Part shown: positions 45,106 to 55,371 of the stretch, piece after piece
Layout: every line of letters begins with the position of its first letter
Position numbering within the stretch: the stretch's first letter is position 1
From: Karstenula rhodostoma CBS 690.94
Taxonomy: Eukaryota; Ascomycota; Dothideomycetes; Pleosporales; Didymosphaeriaceae
Direction of reading: 5' to 3'
Assembly (NCBI GenBank): GCA_010093485.1
Contig: MU001495.1
Coordinates: forward strand, 868,001-932,000
Length of the DNA stretch: 64,000 nucleotides
Notes under the pieces: model-generated
The model's database searches: none
Seen by the model: the letters and a program-made list of their open reading frames with translations, nothing else
What the model was told of the DNA's origin: nothing
Made by a program: the position numbers and the translations under genes

Positions 45106-45803
45106 CTACTTCTCGGCGCACGACGTGCCGTCCGCCAAACAGCAGTGCTCCCTGCAGTACTGTGCGTCAAGGATCCTGCGGACTTCCTCTGGGGAGACGA
45201 TGGGCGGGCAGGGGCCTTGAATATGACCGCTGGGGAGTGTTAGCGTGTGATTGCGTCTAGGATACGTGTAGTTTTGCTGGGCCCGAGGGGCAAAGGGAAA
45301 TAAAGGTTTGGGGGAGATGACGAGACTGTGCGAGGCCAGAGAGGTGGTAAGGCAGTATGAGATGCCGACATCGTTCCACATCCTCCGACTAGGATCGAGA
45401 CAAAGCGAACGAGAGAGAGGGATAGCACTTACGCAGTCATAGTCACGATGCTGCACATAAGCCGTCCGTCAGGGTATTTCCCGATGACAGGCTGCGGCCT
45501 CTGCCAGGCGAAGACGCCGTCGCCGCTGGAGCGCTTCTCGAGGGCATGGCTTGAGATAGAGCCCTGGTCTTTGCCGTCGCGAATCATTTGCTCCCAGATC
45601 TCGTCGAAACGCTCCTGTTCCTCAGGTGTTGGCATGCGGAAGATAGGAACATCAAATATGTAGGGTAAAATCGAGGGGTGCAGTTCAAGAGGACTCTTCT
45701 CCAAGGTCTGCAGGTCGTCGTCGGAGGGAGGGACGCCGATGGGGGTGCTGAGTGCGATTCCGGCGAGGCCAGTGAGGCCTAGAAGTGCGGCGGAGGCGCG
45801 CAT
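45106..45803 (-). CDS. Secreted cysteine-containing protein
   Basis: Two exons, 45803-45433 and 45388-45109 plus TAG at 45108-45106 (44-bp intron), give 217 residues. The start MRASAALLGLTGLAGIALS is a clear signal peptide. The middle has FRMPTPEEQERFDEIWEQMI and a Lys-Arg pair in HALEKRSSGDG near residue 91 suitable for Kex2-type processing. The second exon ends with a cysteine-rich segment (DAQYCREHCCLADGTSCAEK). An alternative acceptor near 45230 would skip most of the second exon. Directly after the TAG the frame stays open for 41 codons and encodes YVYEGPEYADKHSYNNGHNP and about ten Glu-His pairs before TGA. Family not recognised; an extracellular, perhaps metal-binding protein is suggested. 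Confidence 0.72.
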
Positions 45804-46747
45804 GGTGGGTGTTGGTGCCTAGGTGCTGGAAGCTGGTCTTTCGATGTGTGGTCGTGGGCCGCAACTGCCTGTTGATGCGAACCGATGCAGTCGGTGAGAT
45901 AATTGCACGGAAAGGAGTAAGGAGGAGGGAAGAACTCTGTCGTGTGTGGCGAGACATTTTATCCTGTAAAAGTGTTGCCCAACGGGCTTGCAGCTAAGAT
46001 GCACTTTTCCACGGTAGTCCCTACCGGATCTGGAGATGCAAGTTCAACAAAAATCTCAGAACGATGGACGCGGTTCTTCGCTTATGTGTTGGCGAAGCAA
46101 AGGAAATACTCTTTTCTCTGATTTTCGATAAATCACATAGAGATCCTGCTTTCACTTGTCAGAACGATGCAAATCCACCTTCTGCAAGAGTCCAAACTAT
46201 TCCACCCCAGCATACTTGCTACGAATCGATTCCCAAAACCACCACGCAGACTGCTGAGACGATGGTACGACCTCAACAGGAGGCGGCTACGTCAAGTAGC
46301 ACGCGCCGTCCATGCAGCCACTGCCCCGAGTATTGTAACCAAAGCTATTTGTAGGAGTGATTATTCGAGTGGTGAAAGTGCTTGGTCCTCTGCTCACTAG
46401 CGGGGCGATTTGGGCCTATTGTCAACGACGCGAATGTGAGCCACGGCAAGTTGACACGTATGCGCATTTTATACCTCCTTTCATATGGTAGATATAGATA
46501 TGCTTCTACGAGCGAATGTCGAAACCAAAGGCGAGGTTGCTCACTCTTGATGAATATCTGTGGAGTATTGTTTCGATCATCACGAGGGTATTGAGTATGC
46601 AGTTCGCGTTTATCCTCCCACGCACACACCCCCAGCTTCCCATCTGCTCATCTCACATCCTACCCCATCTCACCGACCCCCCCTGTCTCCATCTTCCCGC
46701 ATAAACCTCACCATCCCCTCATCCTCCACCAACCACCTCACATCCCC
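45804..46747. other. Intergenic, no gene seen
   Basis: About 940 bases. Frames on both strands at 46064-46630 have no family features and were not called. Confidence 0.4.
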
Positions 46748-47206
46748 TCACTCCCTCGCCACACCCACACAATACCCGCTCTCCCCTTCCCCCATCTCAC
46801 GTACCACCTCCCGTACCATCTCCCAGAACTCATCCACCCCCTTTCCCCCATACAAATCCCCAAACTCCCTATAATGCCCACGCATCTCCCCCAACAGCAG
46901 CACAATTCTTGTGTACAATTCTTCCAGCTCAACCTCCGCCATTTGCTCGTCGAGAGAGAAGAAATACATTGACGAGGCGGTCTGCGCCGCACGGGGGATT
47001 TTGTAGACGGTGAGTAGAGGCAAGAGTTGTGCGGAGAGAGGGGTGAGTAGGAATATGAGCGTGCGGAGGGCGCGGAGATATCCGGGTGGGGAGGTGGAAA
47101 GGGGGGCAGAGTGGGGGGGAGGGAGAGGAGAGATTGGGGTGGTCCAGTACATGTGTTGTTTTAATGGTGTTGGTAGGGAGCGCACGTTGTAGTGTTTACA
47201 GAGCAT
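46748..47206 (-). CDS. Small helical orphan protein, 152 residues
   Basis: A single-exon frame; the first true ATG is at 47206 (a later one at 47152 is possible). The N-terminus is Pro-rich, followed by a hydrophobic helix (RALRTLIFLLTPLSAQLLPL) and two amphipathic helices (EVELEELYTRIVLLLGEMRG and VDEFWEMVREVVREMGEG). I do not recognise the family. In length, composition and the C-terminal FWxxVxxVVR pattern it resembles another small gene in the region (55372-56063). C-rich to G-rich switch along the coding strand. Confidence 0.62.
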   Translation of the reverse strand: MLCKHYNVRSLPTPLKQHMYWTTPISPLPPPHSAPLSTSPPGYLRALRTLIFLLTPLSAQLLPLLTVYKIPRAAQTASSMYFFSLDEQMAEVELEELYTRIVLLLGEMRGHYREFGDLYGGKGVDEFWEMVREVVREMGEGESGYCVGVARE

Positions 47207-47233
47207 TTCCACTTAGATTATGGGTGTGGGAAA

Positions 47234-47392
47234 TCAGGCGAGGACAAAATGTGTGCTGCTGTCCTGTGATGGGAGCTGTGCGGCCCAGCAGAAGATGAAG
47301 TGCAAGCAGGACTTGCACCGCGTCAGCTTTTCACAATTGAATGGGCAGCATTCACAGGAGGTGCCGGTGACGACAGCCATAATGATATACAT
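47234..47392 (-). CDS. Possible cysteine-rich miniprotein, 52 residues
   Basis: A short frame with seven cysteines packed in TSCECCPFNCEKLTRCKSC and LHFIFCWAAQ, followed by a polar tail. It is immediately upstream of the small helical gene on the same strand (28 bases apart). The cysteine spacing could suit metal binding, as in metallothioneins, but it matches no family I know. It could also be a chance frame or an exon of a longer gene. No codon or splice evidence settles this. Confidence 0.3.
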   Translation of the reverse strand: MYIIMAVVTGTSCECCPFNCEKLTRCKSCLHFIFCWAAQLPSQDSSTHFVLA

Positions 47393-47698
47393 TGATTTGT
47401 CTTAGCTGGTGTTTTAACTAAAGCCAGCTGGCCGTGATCAACCCTCCTATATTGATACATAATGCACACGAGGAACGCAAGCGCGTGTCCAAGACCCTCC
47501 ACCTAGGGTTCGAGGGATCGGGGGATCGGGGATCGGGGGAGAAGGACGCAGGGTATACTTACACCATAACTCCGTAGTTCACGCGTCGTGTATCGATCAG
47601 GCAGAATTCCACCGTCTGCAATGAAGACTCGGGCTTCTGCACGGCTTTTATGTATGCGGTCGCCCGCGGGGGATACTTTGGATTACCAAGCTGATCCC
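47393..47698. other. Short intergenic stretch
   Basis: About 300 bases after the PRP9-type gene. It contains a short GGATCGGG-type tandem stretch near 47514-47540. A minus-strand protein-like run (ARVFIADGGILPDRYTTREL, about 47630-47570) has no start codon and was not called. Confidence 0.4.
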
Positions 47699-49250
47699 TC
47701 ACACTAGTCCCTGGGCCGCGAGATCCTGGTAGACCTTCTCAGGCATGACATTGCCCTCGGAGTCTTCCATTTGCACCACGTTATCCACAGTCGCCTTCTC
47801 TTTCTTCTTGTCCTGTTGGATCTTCTTCCACAGGGTCTGTGCCTCATCGATATTTGTGATTTCGCGGAAAAGAGTCGTGTTCGTGATGCCGAGACACCTC
47901 AGGCCGTGGATGTGACGGGGCTCGTTGAAGTGCTTATCGAAAGCTCGCCTGCCCATCCAAACATAGTTGCCGCAAATTTCGCAAGGGAACTCGACACCGA
48001 GACCGTGAAGCTTATACAACCAGAAGGGAATGGGCTTGCCATCCCACGCGAGCGGCAGCTTGAGCGGGTTGTAGATCTTGTCCTCGCCGTCTTCGTCGTC
48101 ATCCTCATTGTTGCCACCAATCGCCGTCTCTGGAGCCTCCGAGTACAGCTGCTCCAGCTCTTGTTGCCGCTCGCGTTCCGTCATGCCTTGCTTTCGCTCA
48201 ACATTGACCTTGGTGTCGCCGCGCTCTGTCTGCATCGCTGCAGCAAGTCTGCGAATTCGGAACTCTCGCTCTGCCACGGCGCGTTCCTTGAAACGGTTCA
48301 TGTCTCCGCCCGCGCCGTTGGTAGTAGCACTGGTCGTGCTTGATTCTAACTCCGCCGCCGCCTTCTTGTGTTTCTTGCCTGTCAAATGCGCCTCGTAGAC
48401 TGACTCTTTCGCGAAACCCTTCTTGCATGCCGAGCAGAAGATGCCTTCTTCCATGGCGTCTCCGGCCGCTAGACCGGCTTGTGCTGCGTTCTTCTCCCAG
48501 CCCGGAATTTGGTCGTCGGCCCACTGCTCTTCGAACTCCTTGTCGAAGTTGGCGAACAGTTTGTCCAAGTTCTCAAGCGGCTTTGTGCGGCGCATGAAGC
48601 TCTCCAGATATTCTTGCAGTGCCTTCAGATACTGGAAATATGACTCAGACATCTTCTGATCGCGACGAATGGTAGCTTGGGGCGAAGTGAAGACGTCAAA
48701 AACGTCGAGATACTGCAGGTAGGTCAGGCGACGCGCTTGCTGATGAACAGGAAGGTTTAGGTACTGTTCATGCAGCGTGGTGAGGTCAAAGAAGCGACCA
48801 AAACCTTCCTCGCCCGTGAACATGGAGTCGATGGCGGCGATGGAGTGGGCGTGGTCCTCGGGCGACCGGCGCTTGTAGGCCTTTTCGAGATTCTCGACGG
48901 GCATGTTGGTGTACTTGCTGTGGTATGCTTTGATGTTGGAGATCTCGCGCGTGAAGGACTCCATGGGGTCGCCGAGGGTCAGGTTGCGGACCTCGTCGTC
49001 CAGCTTGCCGTCGGCGTCTTGGTAGATGGACAGGAGGCGCCCGGACCGTTCCTCAATCTGGCGAAGGAATTGAGCAACATCGTGGTCGCGCGCAAGGCGA
49101 TCGCGAATCTGCGTGGTTGTTAGCACGGGCACCGCGAGAAATGGTGCTGGGGGCACTCACGTGCGGCGGGTCCTCGAGCAGGCGGTCCGCGATGGCGTCC
49201 TCGAGGCGTTCGAGCTCCTCGTGGATGTTACGCTGGTCTTCGAGAAGCAT
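47699..49250 (-). CDS. PRP9: Splicing factor SF3a subunit 3 (SF3a60)
   Basis: Two exons, 49250-49161 and 49108-47699 (52-bp intron), give 499 residues. The N-terminal helical region starts MLLEDQRNIHEELERLEDAI and continues across the intron with IRDRLARDHDVAQFL. The family's first zinc finger is IFCSACKKGFAKESVYEAHL with TGKKHKKA, and the C-terminal matrin/U1-like finger is FPCEICGNYVWMGRRAFDKH with FNEPRHIHGLRCLGI, the hallmark end of SF3a60. The protein belongs to the U2 snRNP and helps recognise the branch site; SF3a60 bridges to SF3a66 and SF3a120 in the nucleus. All motifs are intact. The yeast name is PRP9. Confidence 0.96.
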
Positions 49251-49503
49251 GTTTGCGGTCGCCTGGGAGTATGAGCGCGCAGGCGGAGAGCGGGTGACTG
49301 AGGCAGACCTGTAGCGTCCGGTTGAGAAATGCTGGATGCTCCCGGTCGCGCTTTCCCAAGCCGCCCAGAAAGTCAGAGCTCGCGGAACAATATTCTGCCG
49401 CCTCCGCAACGCGCCTGCCCGAGCTCCAAACTTTCTCCACCACAGTGCTGCCGCATCGTTCACCCCACGCAGCCCTGTCGCATACCCGACAAGCACATCC
49501 ACC
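49251..49503. promoter_or_regulatory. Shared divergent promoter, PRP9 / FAL1
   Basis: Only 253 bases separate the start codons of two RNA-processing genes, so both promoters must lie within it. CT-rich pyrimidine stretches precede FAL1. No specific operator is recognised. Confidence 0.6.
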
Positions 49504-50798
49504 ATGGCGGAAACAATCGATCGCAACATGGACGACAAGATGGAGTTCTCCACGTCCAAGGAGGTCTCCGTGGCGCCTACCTTCGAGGCCATGCACTTGA
49601 AGGAGAACCTGCTCCGCGGCATCTACGCGTACGGCTACGAGTCGCCGTCGGCCGTGCAGTCGCGTGCCATTGTGCAGATCTGCAAAGGTCGCGATACAAT
49701 TGCTCAGGCGCAGTCCGGAACCGGAAAGACGGCCACCTTCTCCATCTCCATCCTACAGGTCATCGACACCGCTGTGCGCGAGACGCAGGGTACGTACGGT
49801 CGCTCCAATGCGGCAACTACTCTAACGTATGCCAGCTCTCGTTCTTTCACCGACGCGCGAACTCGCGACGCAGATACAGTCGGTCATCATGGGCCTCGGC
49901 GACTACATGAACGTACAGTGTCACGCTTGCATCGGCGGCACCAACGTTGGCGAAGACATCCGCAAGCTCGACTACGGCCAGCACGTCGTCTCCGGAACCC
50001 CAGGCCGTGTGGCAGATATGATCCGTCGCCGCAACCTGCGAACGCGCAACATCAAGATGTTGGTGCTAGATGAGGCTGACGAGCTTCTCAACCGCGGTTT
50101 CCGTGAACAAATCTACGATGTGTACCGCTACCTGCCTCCTGCGACGCAAGTGGTGGTGGTGTCCGCCACCCTCCCATACGACGTCTTGGAGATGACGACT
50201 AAATTCATGACGGAACCCGTACGCATCCTCGTCAAGCGTGACGAGCTGACCCTGGAAGGCCTCAAACAATACTTTATCGCCATTGAGAAGGAGGAGTGGA
50301 AGTTTGACACGCTATGCGATCTCTACGATACACTCACCATCACGCAAGCTGTCATTTTCTGCAACACGCGCCGCAAGGTCGACTGGCTCACAGACAAGAT
50401 GCGCGAGGCCAACTTCACTGTGTCATCAATGCACGGAGATATGCCCCAGCGCGAACGCGACAGCATCATGCAGGACTTCCGTCAGGCCAACTCGCGCGTG
50501 CTCATCTCAACAGATGTCTGGGCGCGCGGTATAGATGTCCAACAAGTGTCACTCGTTATCAACTACGACCTCCCCTCCAACCGTGAAAACTACATTCACA
50601 GAATCGGCCGAAGTGGCCGCTTCGGACGCAAGGGTGTGGCTATCAACTTCGTGACCCAGGAAGACGTGCGCATCCTGCGTGACATTGAACGTGAGTGGGA
50701 TTCAAACCAGATTATACACGTTTTTGCTGACAGGAGCAGTATACTACTCAACTCAAATTGACGAAATGCCCATGAACGTTGCAGACTTGCTTGCTTAG
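49504..50798 (+). CDS. FAL1: DEAD-box RNA helicase, eIF4A3/FAL1 type
   Basis: Three exons, 49504-49789, 49836-50690 and 50740-50798, give 399 residues, the standard eIF4A length. All helicase motifs are present in order: Q motif (PSAVQSRAI), [26 protein letters not shown], then RGID and HRIGRSGR. The stretches [40 protein letters not shown] and [20 protein letters not shown] in the type of Fal1/eIF4A3 rather than eIF4A (in place of the last, the gene reads [13 protein letters not shown]) point to the FAL1 group. Fal1 works in 18S rRNA maturation in yeast; in other fungi and animals the orthologue is the exon-junction-complex core eIF4A3. The last exon gives [19 protein letters not shown]. Confidence 0.95.
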
Positions 50799-51965
50799 AC
50801 AGGCTCAATCATGGCGTTCTGGGAGCTCCACATATCAAAAGTAGGTACAGTTGATTTTCAGCGGCTATCAGACCCGGCACGAGCAGCGCGCATTGTCGGG
50901 CAAATGCCGCTCCGAGGAGAGAATGTGGAGGAAAGGGCTCTGTAGCCACTCAGTATGTGTCTACTGCTTCCTCCAGCCTCACAAGTACTGACCCGGACGT
51001 GGACAGTATCACCTGAAATTGCATATCAATATACCCCAACTCGAACTTCTAGCCGCGATCGATGTAATCCAGCGCCGTTGTTCGAGATACGTTGGCCCAC
51101 TTAACCAATCGCAAATACAATGTTCCGATTCTTACAGGTTTGCGCTCTGGTCTGAGCAATTATGTGACTCCCTTGTTTGACAGATCGCACTGATAGGCGT
51201 CGTGCGACCGCCCAAATCCCGCTCGGCGTAGTATGCCTCCCTACAAAATGAGATCCACCGCCGACGCATTTTAACGGACTCCGATGTTGCTCCCCCAAAT
51301 TTAGACAGACCCCGCCACTAGGCAGTTGCGCGACCAATCGGCTTCATAAGCGATGCTCCGTCCACCTGAAACCTCCACCATCGTCACCACATCTCATATC
51401 TTTTAGACCCCACGCTCCACCGCGGACTTTGGTCTCGAGAACTGCGGCCGCACTTCCGTCTCCACCCAGGTGCGAGTGAGGTGGAACAGTGGCGCTATTG
51501 TTTACTTTGAGCCAACTGTGACGCGTCACTGTGTGAGCCAACTACACTGGTGGACGCGAACTGTTCAAGAAGAAGAACATCTGGCGACCGAGACTCTCAG
51601 GACTGCTCACTGGTGAGCGAGCGACTCTAAAAGCTCAGATTGGATACTATCAGACATCACAATCAAATGCCACCGCGCGCCACGACACCCTAAATGGGAT
51701 TTTCCGTCCACTGCCTGATGTAATCTTGTGGCTGCTGTTGTAAATTGAGCTTGGGGTAGATCATTGCACGGTTACCAGCATAGCGGTTCGGATTCAGCTC
51801 TGCCGCACCCTGTCACGCGTGCAGCAGCGCGCTTCAGCCCAATGTCCTGCTTTAATATTCCGGACTCCTTACAAATGGCTTGGTAGACGCTCATTAAACT
51901 CTGCTGTCGACTCGTTCTCCACTTTGGAAGCAGGCTGTGGCCATTGTCCAACGAGGGCTTCCAAC
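50799..51965. other. Intergenic, no gene seen
   Basis: About 1.17 kb between two plus-strand genes. Short frames on the minus strand show no family features. Confidence 0.45.
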
Positions 51966-52881
51966 ATGCTCGGCTTCGTGCTTTCCACGACAGTCCTCTT
52001 CCTGGCTTGCATATCCGGCATCCTGGGTTCTGGCATTACTACTTTCACCGACGACCAATGCAAGAAGTCGCACGAGCCTTTAAACGTGAAGAACGGGTAC
52101 CCTGAAGGATTATGTCTGCCGCTGAAAATTACGGGCAGCCTGGAGGCTTTCCAAATAGTACAGTTGGACCCTGGCTGTGCAGGTACGTCGCAATGAAGCA
52201 CGAGAAGACTTGTATCTGACTTCAGCAGTCACATTGTATGGACCAAACGATGAAAGCGGACAAGCCTGCTCCTCGCCTCTTAAGATCGTAGGCGAATTTG
52301 CTGCCTGCTACAACTCGTCGTGGATCTACTATAGCGTCGATGGCTGCTTCAGCCCAAAATCAACCTCATCCAGCGTACTTGTGCTTCCCACTGCCGCCGC
52401 AAGTCCCTCATCCACTCGATCTTCTTCATCTACATCCTCGGCATCCTCGTCCTCCTCAACATCCTCATCCTCATCCGCATCCGCATCCACATCCACCTCC
52501 ATCTCCACCCCACCTCCGACCAAAGACACAGACACGTCGCACACCCCCGCCATAATCGGCGCCATAATCGGCAGCGTCGCCATCTGCGCGGCCCTCATCG
52601 CCCTCCTCGTCTTCTGCCTGCACCGGCGTAAATCCCAACCCCCCAAGAAGCCGCCGCCGCACCCGCCGTCCTACGAGCTTTCGCAAGAACGTGAGCTTGT
52701 AGAGCTGTCGTGGAGCTCGATAACGCCGCCGGCGCGGACTGTGCAGAAGGAGATGTGGGCGAGTGAGGCGGCTGTCGAGATGGGGCGGAATAGCTACGCG
52801 CCGCCGGTAGAGCTGCCGGTGGATTACGGCGAGGATAAAAAGAGGGGGAGTGCGGTGATACACGTGCATATGGCGAGGTAG
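51966..52881 (+). CDS. Mucin-like single-pass membrane protein
   Basis: Two exons, 51966-52182 and 52226-52881 (43-bp intron), give 290 residues. It starts with a signal peptide (LGFVLSTTVLFLACISGILG). The ectodomain to about 140 has spaced cysteines (DDQCKKSH, GLCLPL, DPGCA, QACSSP, AACYNS, DGCFSP), suggesting disulfides. A serine-rich stalk (about 145-190) follows, then a membrane span near 197-219 (IIGAIIGSVAICAALIALLV) and a basic cytosolic start (FCLHRRKSQPPKKPPP). The tail is short and disordered. This layout is common in fungal wall sensors of the WSC/Mid2 style, though no WSC domain is seen. A second in-frame acceptor CAG|TC lies three bases into exon 2. Confidence 0.82.
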
Positions 52882-53082
52882 AGGGATCGTGGGAATGAAA
52901 AGAGTTCTGCATTGCTTTGGTGTTCGCGTATGGAGTGAGTGGCGGAATTCTCTACGTGATGGCCTTAAATGCGGCTTGTTCTACAGTGACGCAAAGCAAA
53001 AGAAAATTGTTACCACTGGAGTATGATAAGATTGCAGACCAAGCCGTGTCCAGCTCAAGCGTACCCCCAATCCAACCCCCCT

Positions 53083-53493
53083 TCAGGCCCCACCCCTCCC
53101 TTCCCTCGCCAGCATATCCCTCCTCTCATTCGCCGCCCACGGCCCCTCACTGCTCAAAAACCTATCCATCTCCATGAGATCGTTCCAGACATCCCACAAA
53201 TCGGCCCGCAACTCCTCCAACCGCCCTCTCAGCCGCCGATCTCCACGCAACTGCTCCACCGGCTCGTCCACGATCCACGCATTCGAGGGGACACCCGTGG
53301 CGGGGTCCCCGTACCGGAAGAGCGCAAAGTACCGCATGAGTTCTCTGACGCGCTCGCGCAGGGCGAGCCGGAGATGGTGGCGGAAGGGGTAGGGGGTGGA
53401 GGCGGGGTAGAGGAAGGCGGATAGGGTTGTTGTGGCGTTTGAGAGGGTGCGTGCTGAGGTGGCGGGGCGAGGTGGCGGGGTGTTGAAATCCAT
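53083..53493 (-). CDS. Small helical orphan protein, 136 residues
   Basis: A single-exon frame with the start at 53493. The N-terminus is Pro/Thr-rich (MDFNTPPPRPATSARTLS), then come Arg-rich helices (HHLRLALRERVRELMRYFAL), a short loop, and an acidic amphipathic helix (LEELRADLWDVWNDLMEMDR), ending Gly/Arg-rich. I do not recognise it. It belongs by size and composition with the other small orphans at 46748-47206, 54220-54528 and 55372-56063. Confidence 0.65.
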   Translation of the reverse strand: MDFNTPPPRPATSARTLSNATTTLSAFLYPASTPYPFRHHLRLALRERVRELMRYFALFRYGDPATGVPSNAWIVDEPVEQLRGDRRLRGRLEELRADLWDVWNDLMEMDRFLSSEGPWAANERRDMLAREGRGGA

Positions 53494-54219
53494 GGTATGG
53501 TGTTGGTGTGGGTAGTGAGTGTATGATTGGCAGACTGGAAGAGGTTGGTGGTGGGAGAGTCTATGCAGATTGCGTGGATTTATGCTGTATTGGGGAATGC
53601 GAATAATGGACAGACAGGTCGTGGATTCATAACAGTGCTGGAATCCTTTCGAGAGATTCACCACGCTCCTCAATGTTTTGAATGAATATGGACGCTCACA
53701 TGAAGGCAGCACGGGCAGTACATCATCTTCTGGGCTCGGTTCCGCTTGACTTTCCTGGTTTTCCCTGCTATGGATTTATCTCACTTTCTTGGTCCTGTCC
53801 TGCTCAACATTTTGAGCAGTCTCCTTGCAAGCCCGTCATCGCTCGATACATTAACATCCAACTAGGCATATACGCGTTGCTTCCAGCTAGGTGGTCACGA
53901 GTATTGGAGTGTTACATACGCTAAGTGATTGCTAAAAACGTATAATCATGTGTAGGCTCCTCTTGTGACAGCTACCCATCAATTGCGTGATGTCCACGAG
54001 GAACACGAGTAAACATGTTTGTAGCGAGAAACGAAAATCATATAACTCGAGTGCCATAGGTAAAGGTCCGGTTCTAGTCATCCACACTCGTCACAGCACA
54101 ACGTCATCCCTCCGCAACCCTTCTTCACTTCTCGAACTCACGAGTACACAGGCACTCTAACAACCAAAAGTGGAACCCCCACCTGGCTCACCACCGTCCC
54201 CAACCCGGATAAACGCCCT
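53494..54219. promoter_or_regulatory. Divergent promoter between two small orphan genes
   Basis: About 730 bases between divergent start codons. No gene seen. Confidence 0.4.
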
Positions 54220-54528
54220 ATGAGCAATATGGTCATCGACTTATACAAAATCTTCAAAAACATCGTTGATGTTCAGCGTGAGCACAGCGATGTTGTTGAC
54301 CAATGGATGCAGCGCTTTGACCTCGAAAATATTTATAACGATCTTGGAGGGGACGACAAGGTCATCGAGGCGTGGTACCACTTGGAGGGCCTGTTGAAAG
54401 AGTTAGAGGAGACAGAAAAGAGGGTTAATGATTTGGAGAGCCATATTGTTGCTTTGAAGATTGGTGGGGTGTATGCTGGGGCGAGGGAGAGGATGGGTCA
54501 GAGTTTGGGTGAGGAGGAATCTGATTAG
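54220..54528 (+). CDS. Small coiled-coil orphan protein, 102 residues
   Basis: A single-exon frame, acidic and strongly helical: VIDLYKIFKNIVDVQREHSD, KVIEAWYHLEGLLKELEETE and KRVNDLESHIVALKIG in heptad register. No signal peptide or membrane segment. No family recognised. The upstream 150 bases are C/A-rich without ATG codons, a usual leader for expressed fungal genes. Confidence 0.6.
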   Translation: MSNMVIDLYKIFKNIVDVQREHSDVVDQWMQRFDLENIYNDLGGDDKVIEAWYHLEGLLKELEETEKRVNDLESHIVALKIGGVYAGARERMGQSLGEEESD

Positions 54529-55371
54529 GGTGGATAGTAGTGCACTAACGGTATGTGTGTGTGTGTGTGTGTGGTCAGAAGTCTCTTAGGCTTGGTCACC
54601 CCGGGAGCCGGATCCCCAGAGGAGCGGCGCGATGCTGAAGTTTGGGTAGTAATTGCGGCGGCGCGTCGAATAGTGACTAAATGCAGTTGTTGGACAGGCA
54701 GCAGCGCACACGATACAAATATTAGACCATGGAGTCGCGGTCTCCTCTTTCTTCACAGACACACACCCGTATGTGTGTGTGGTAGTGGGGGCCTCACAAG
54801 TCGGGTGGAGTGAATGGCCTGTGTTTTTTGGGTATTGCATGTTGCTGAGACAAATTAGATAACAAAGTCATCGTCACGAACAGACCATGCCATTTCGTGA
54901 TTGGTTTCGGGACTCTCTTTTGAGAGATTTAAAAGGGTAAAGTCGGGGTTTTCAAGTGAATGGACGGAGGTCGTTGCACCCAAATGTAAATTGAAGATGA
55001 ATTCTGTCGTCCGGAGTATAACCAGCTAGAACGCAACTACACGTTACGGAGAAAGTCTTGCTGTTCTTGAATATTCAACGAAAGGTTGATTAACCGATGA
55101 CAAGATCGACTGAACCGACGCAAACGTCCGAAACAAGCTCGGTCAAGTCCAAACAAACCAATGAAACGCACTCTGGAGGACTGTGAAGTAAGTGGTGTTT
55201 ACGCCGCAAGTTGAATCGAGGCCGAGCGAAAAAGTGAAAGGCGTCAATCTCTCACTGGTTACCACAGCAGCTTCACAGCGTCCACGTAGCTCGTTAGTCG
55301 CAAACAGTCAACATTTATACGCTGCCAACACACCTGCTTCTTTACACGCTCTGCATACACTGTCAGCCGCC
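54529..55371. other. Intergenic with a TG dinucleotide run
   Basis: About 840 bases. A (TG)10-type microsatellite lies at 54553-54573 and a shorter TG run near 54771-54782. No gene recognised. Confidence 0.5.

Noticed and set aside
44767..45260. Plus-strand frames with Met-Leu or Ala-His repeats
   Set aside because: They are the sense-strand readings of the CATGCT array; the minus-strand gene explains the region better.
47220..47405. 61-codon plus-strand frame opposite the cysteine-rich miniprotein
   Set aside because: Fewer cysteines and no start context or domain; neither strand is proven, but the minus strand is the better candidate.
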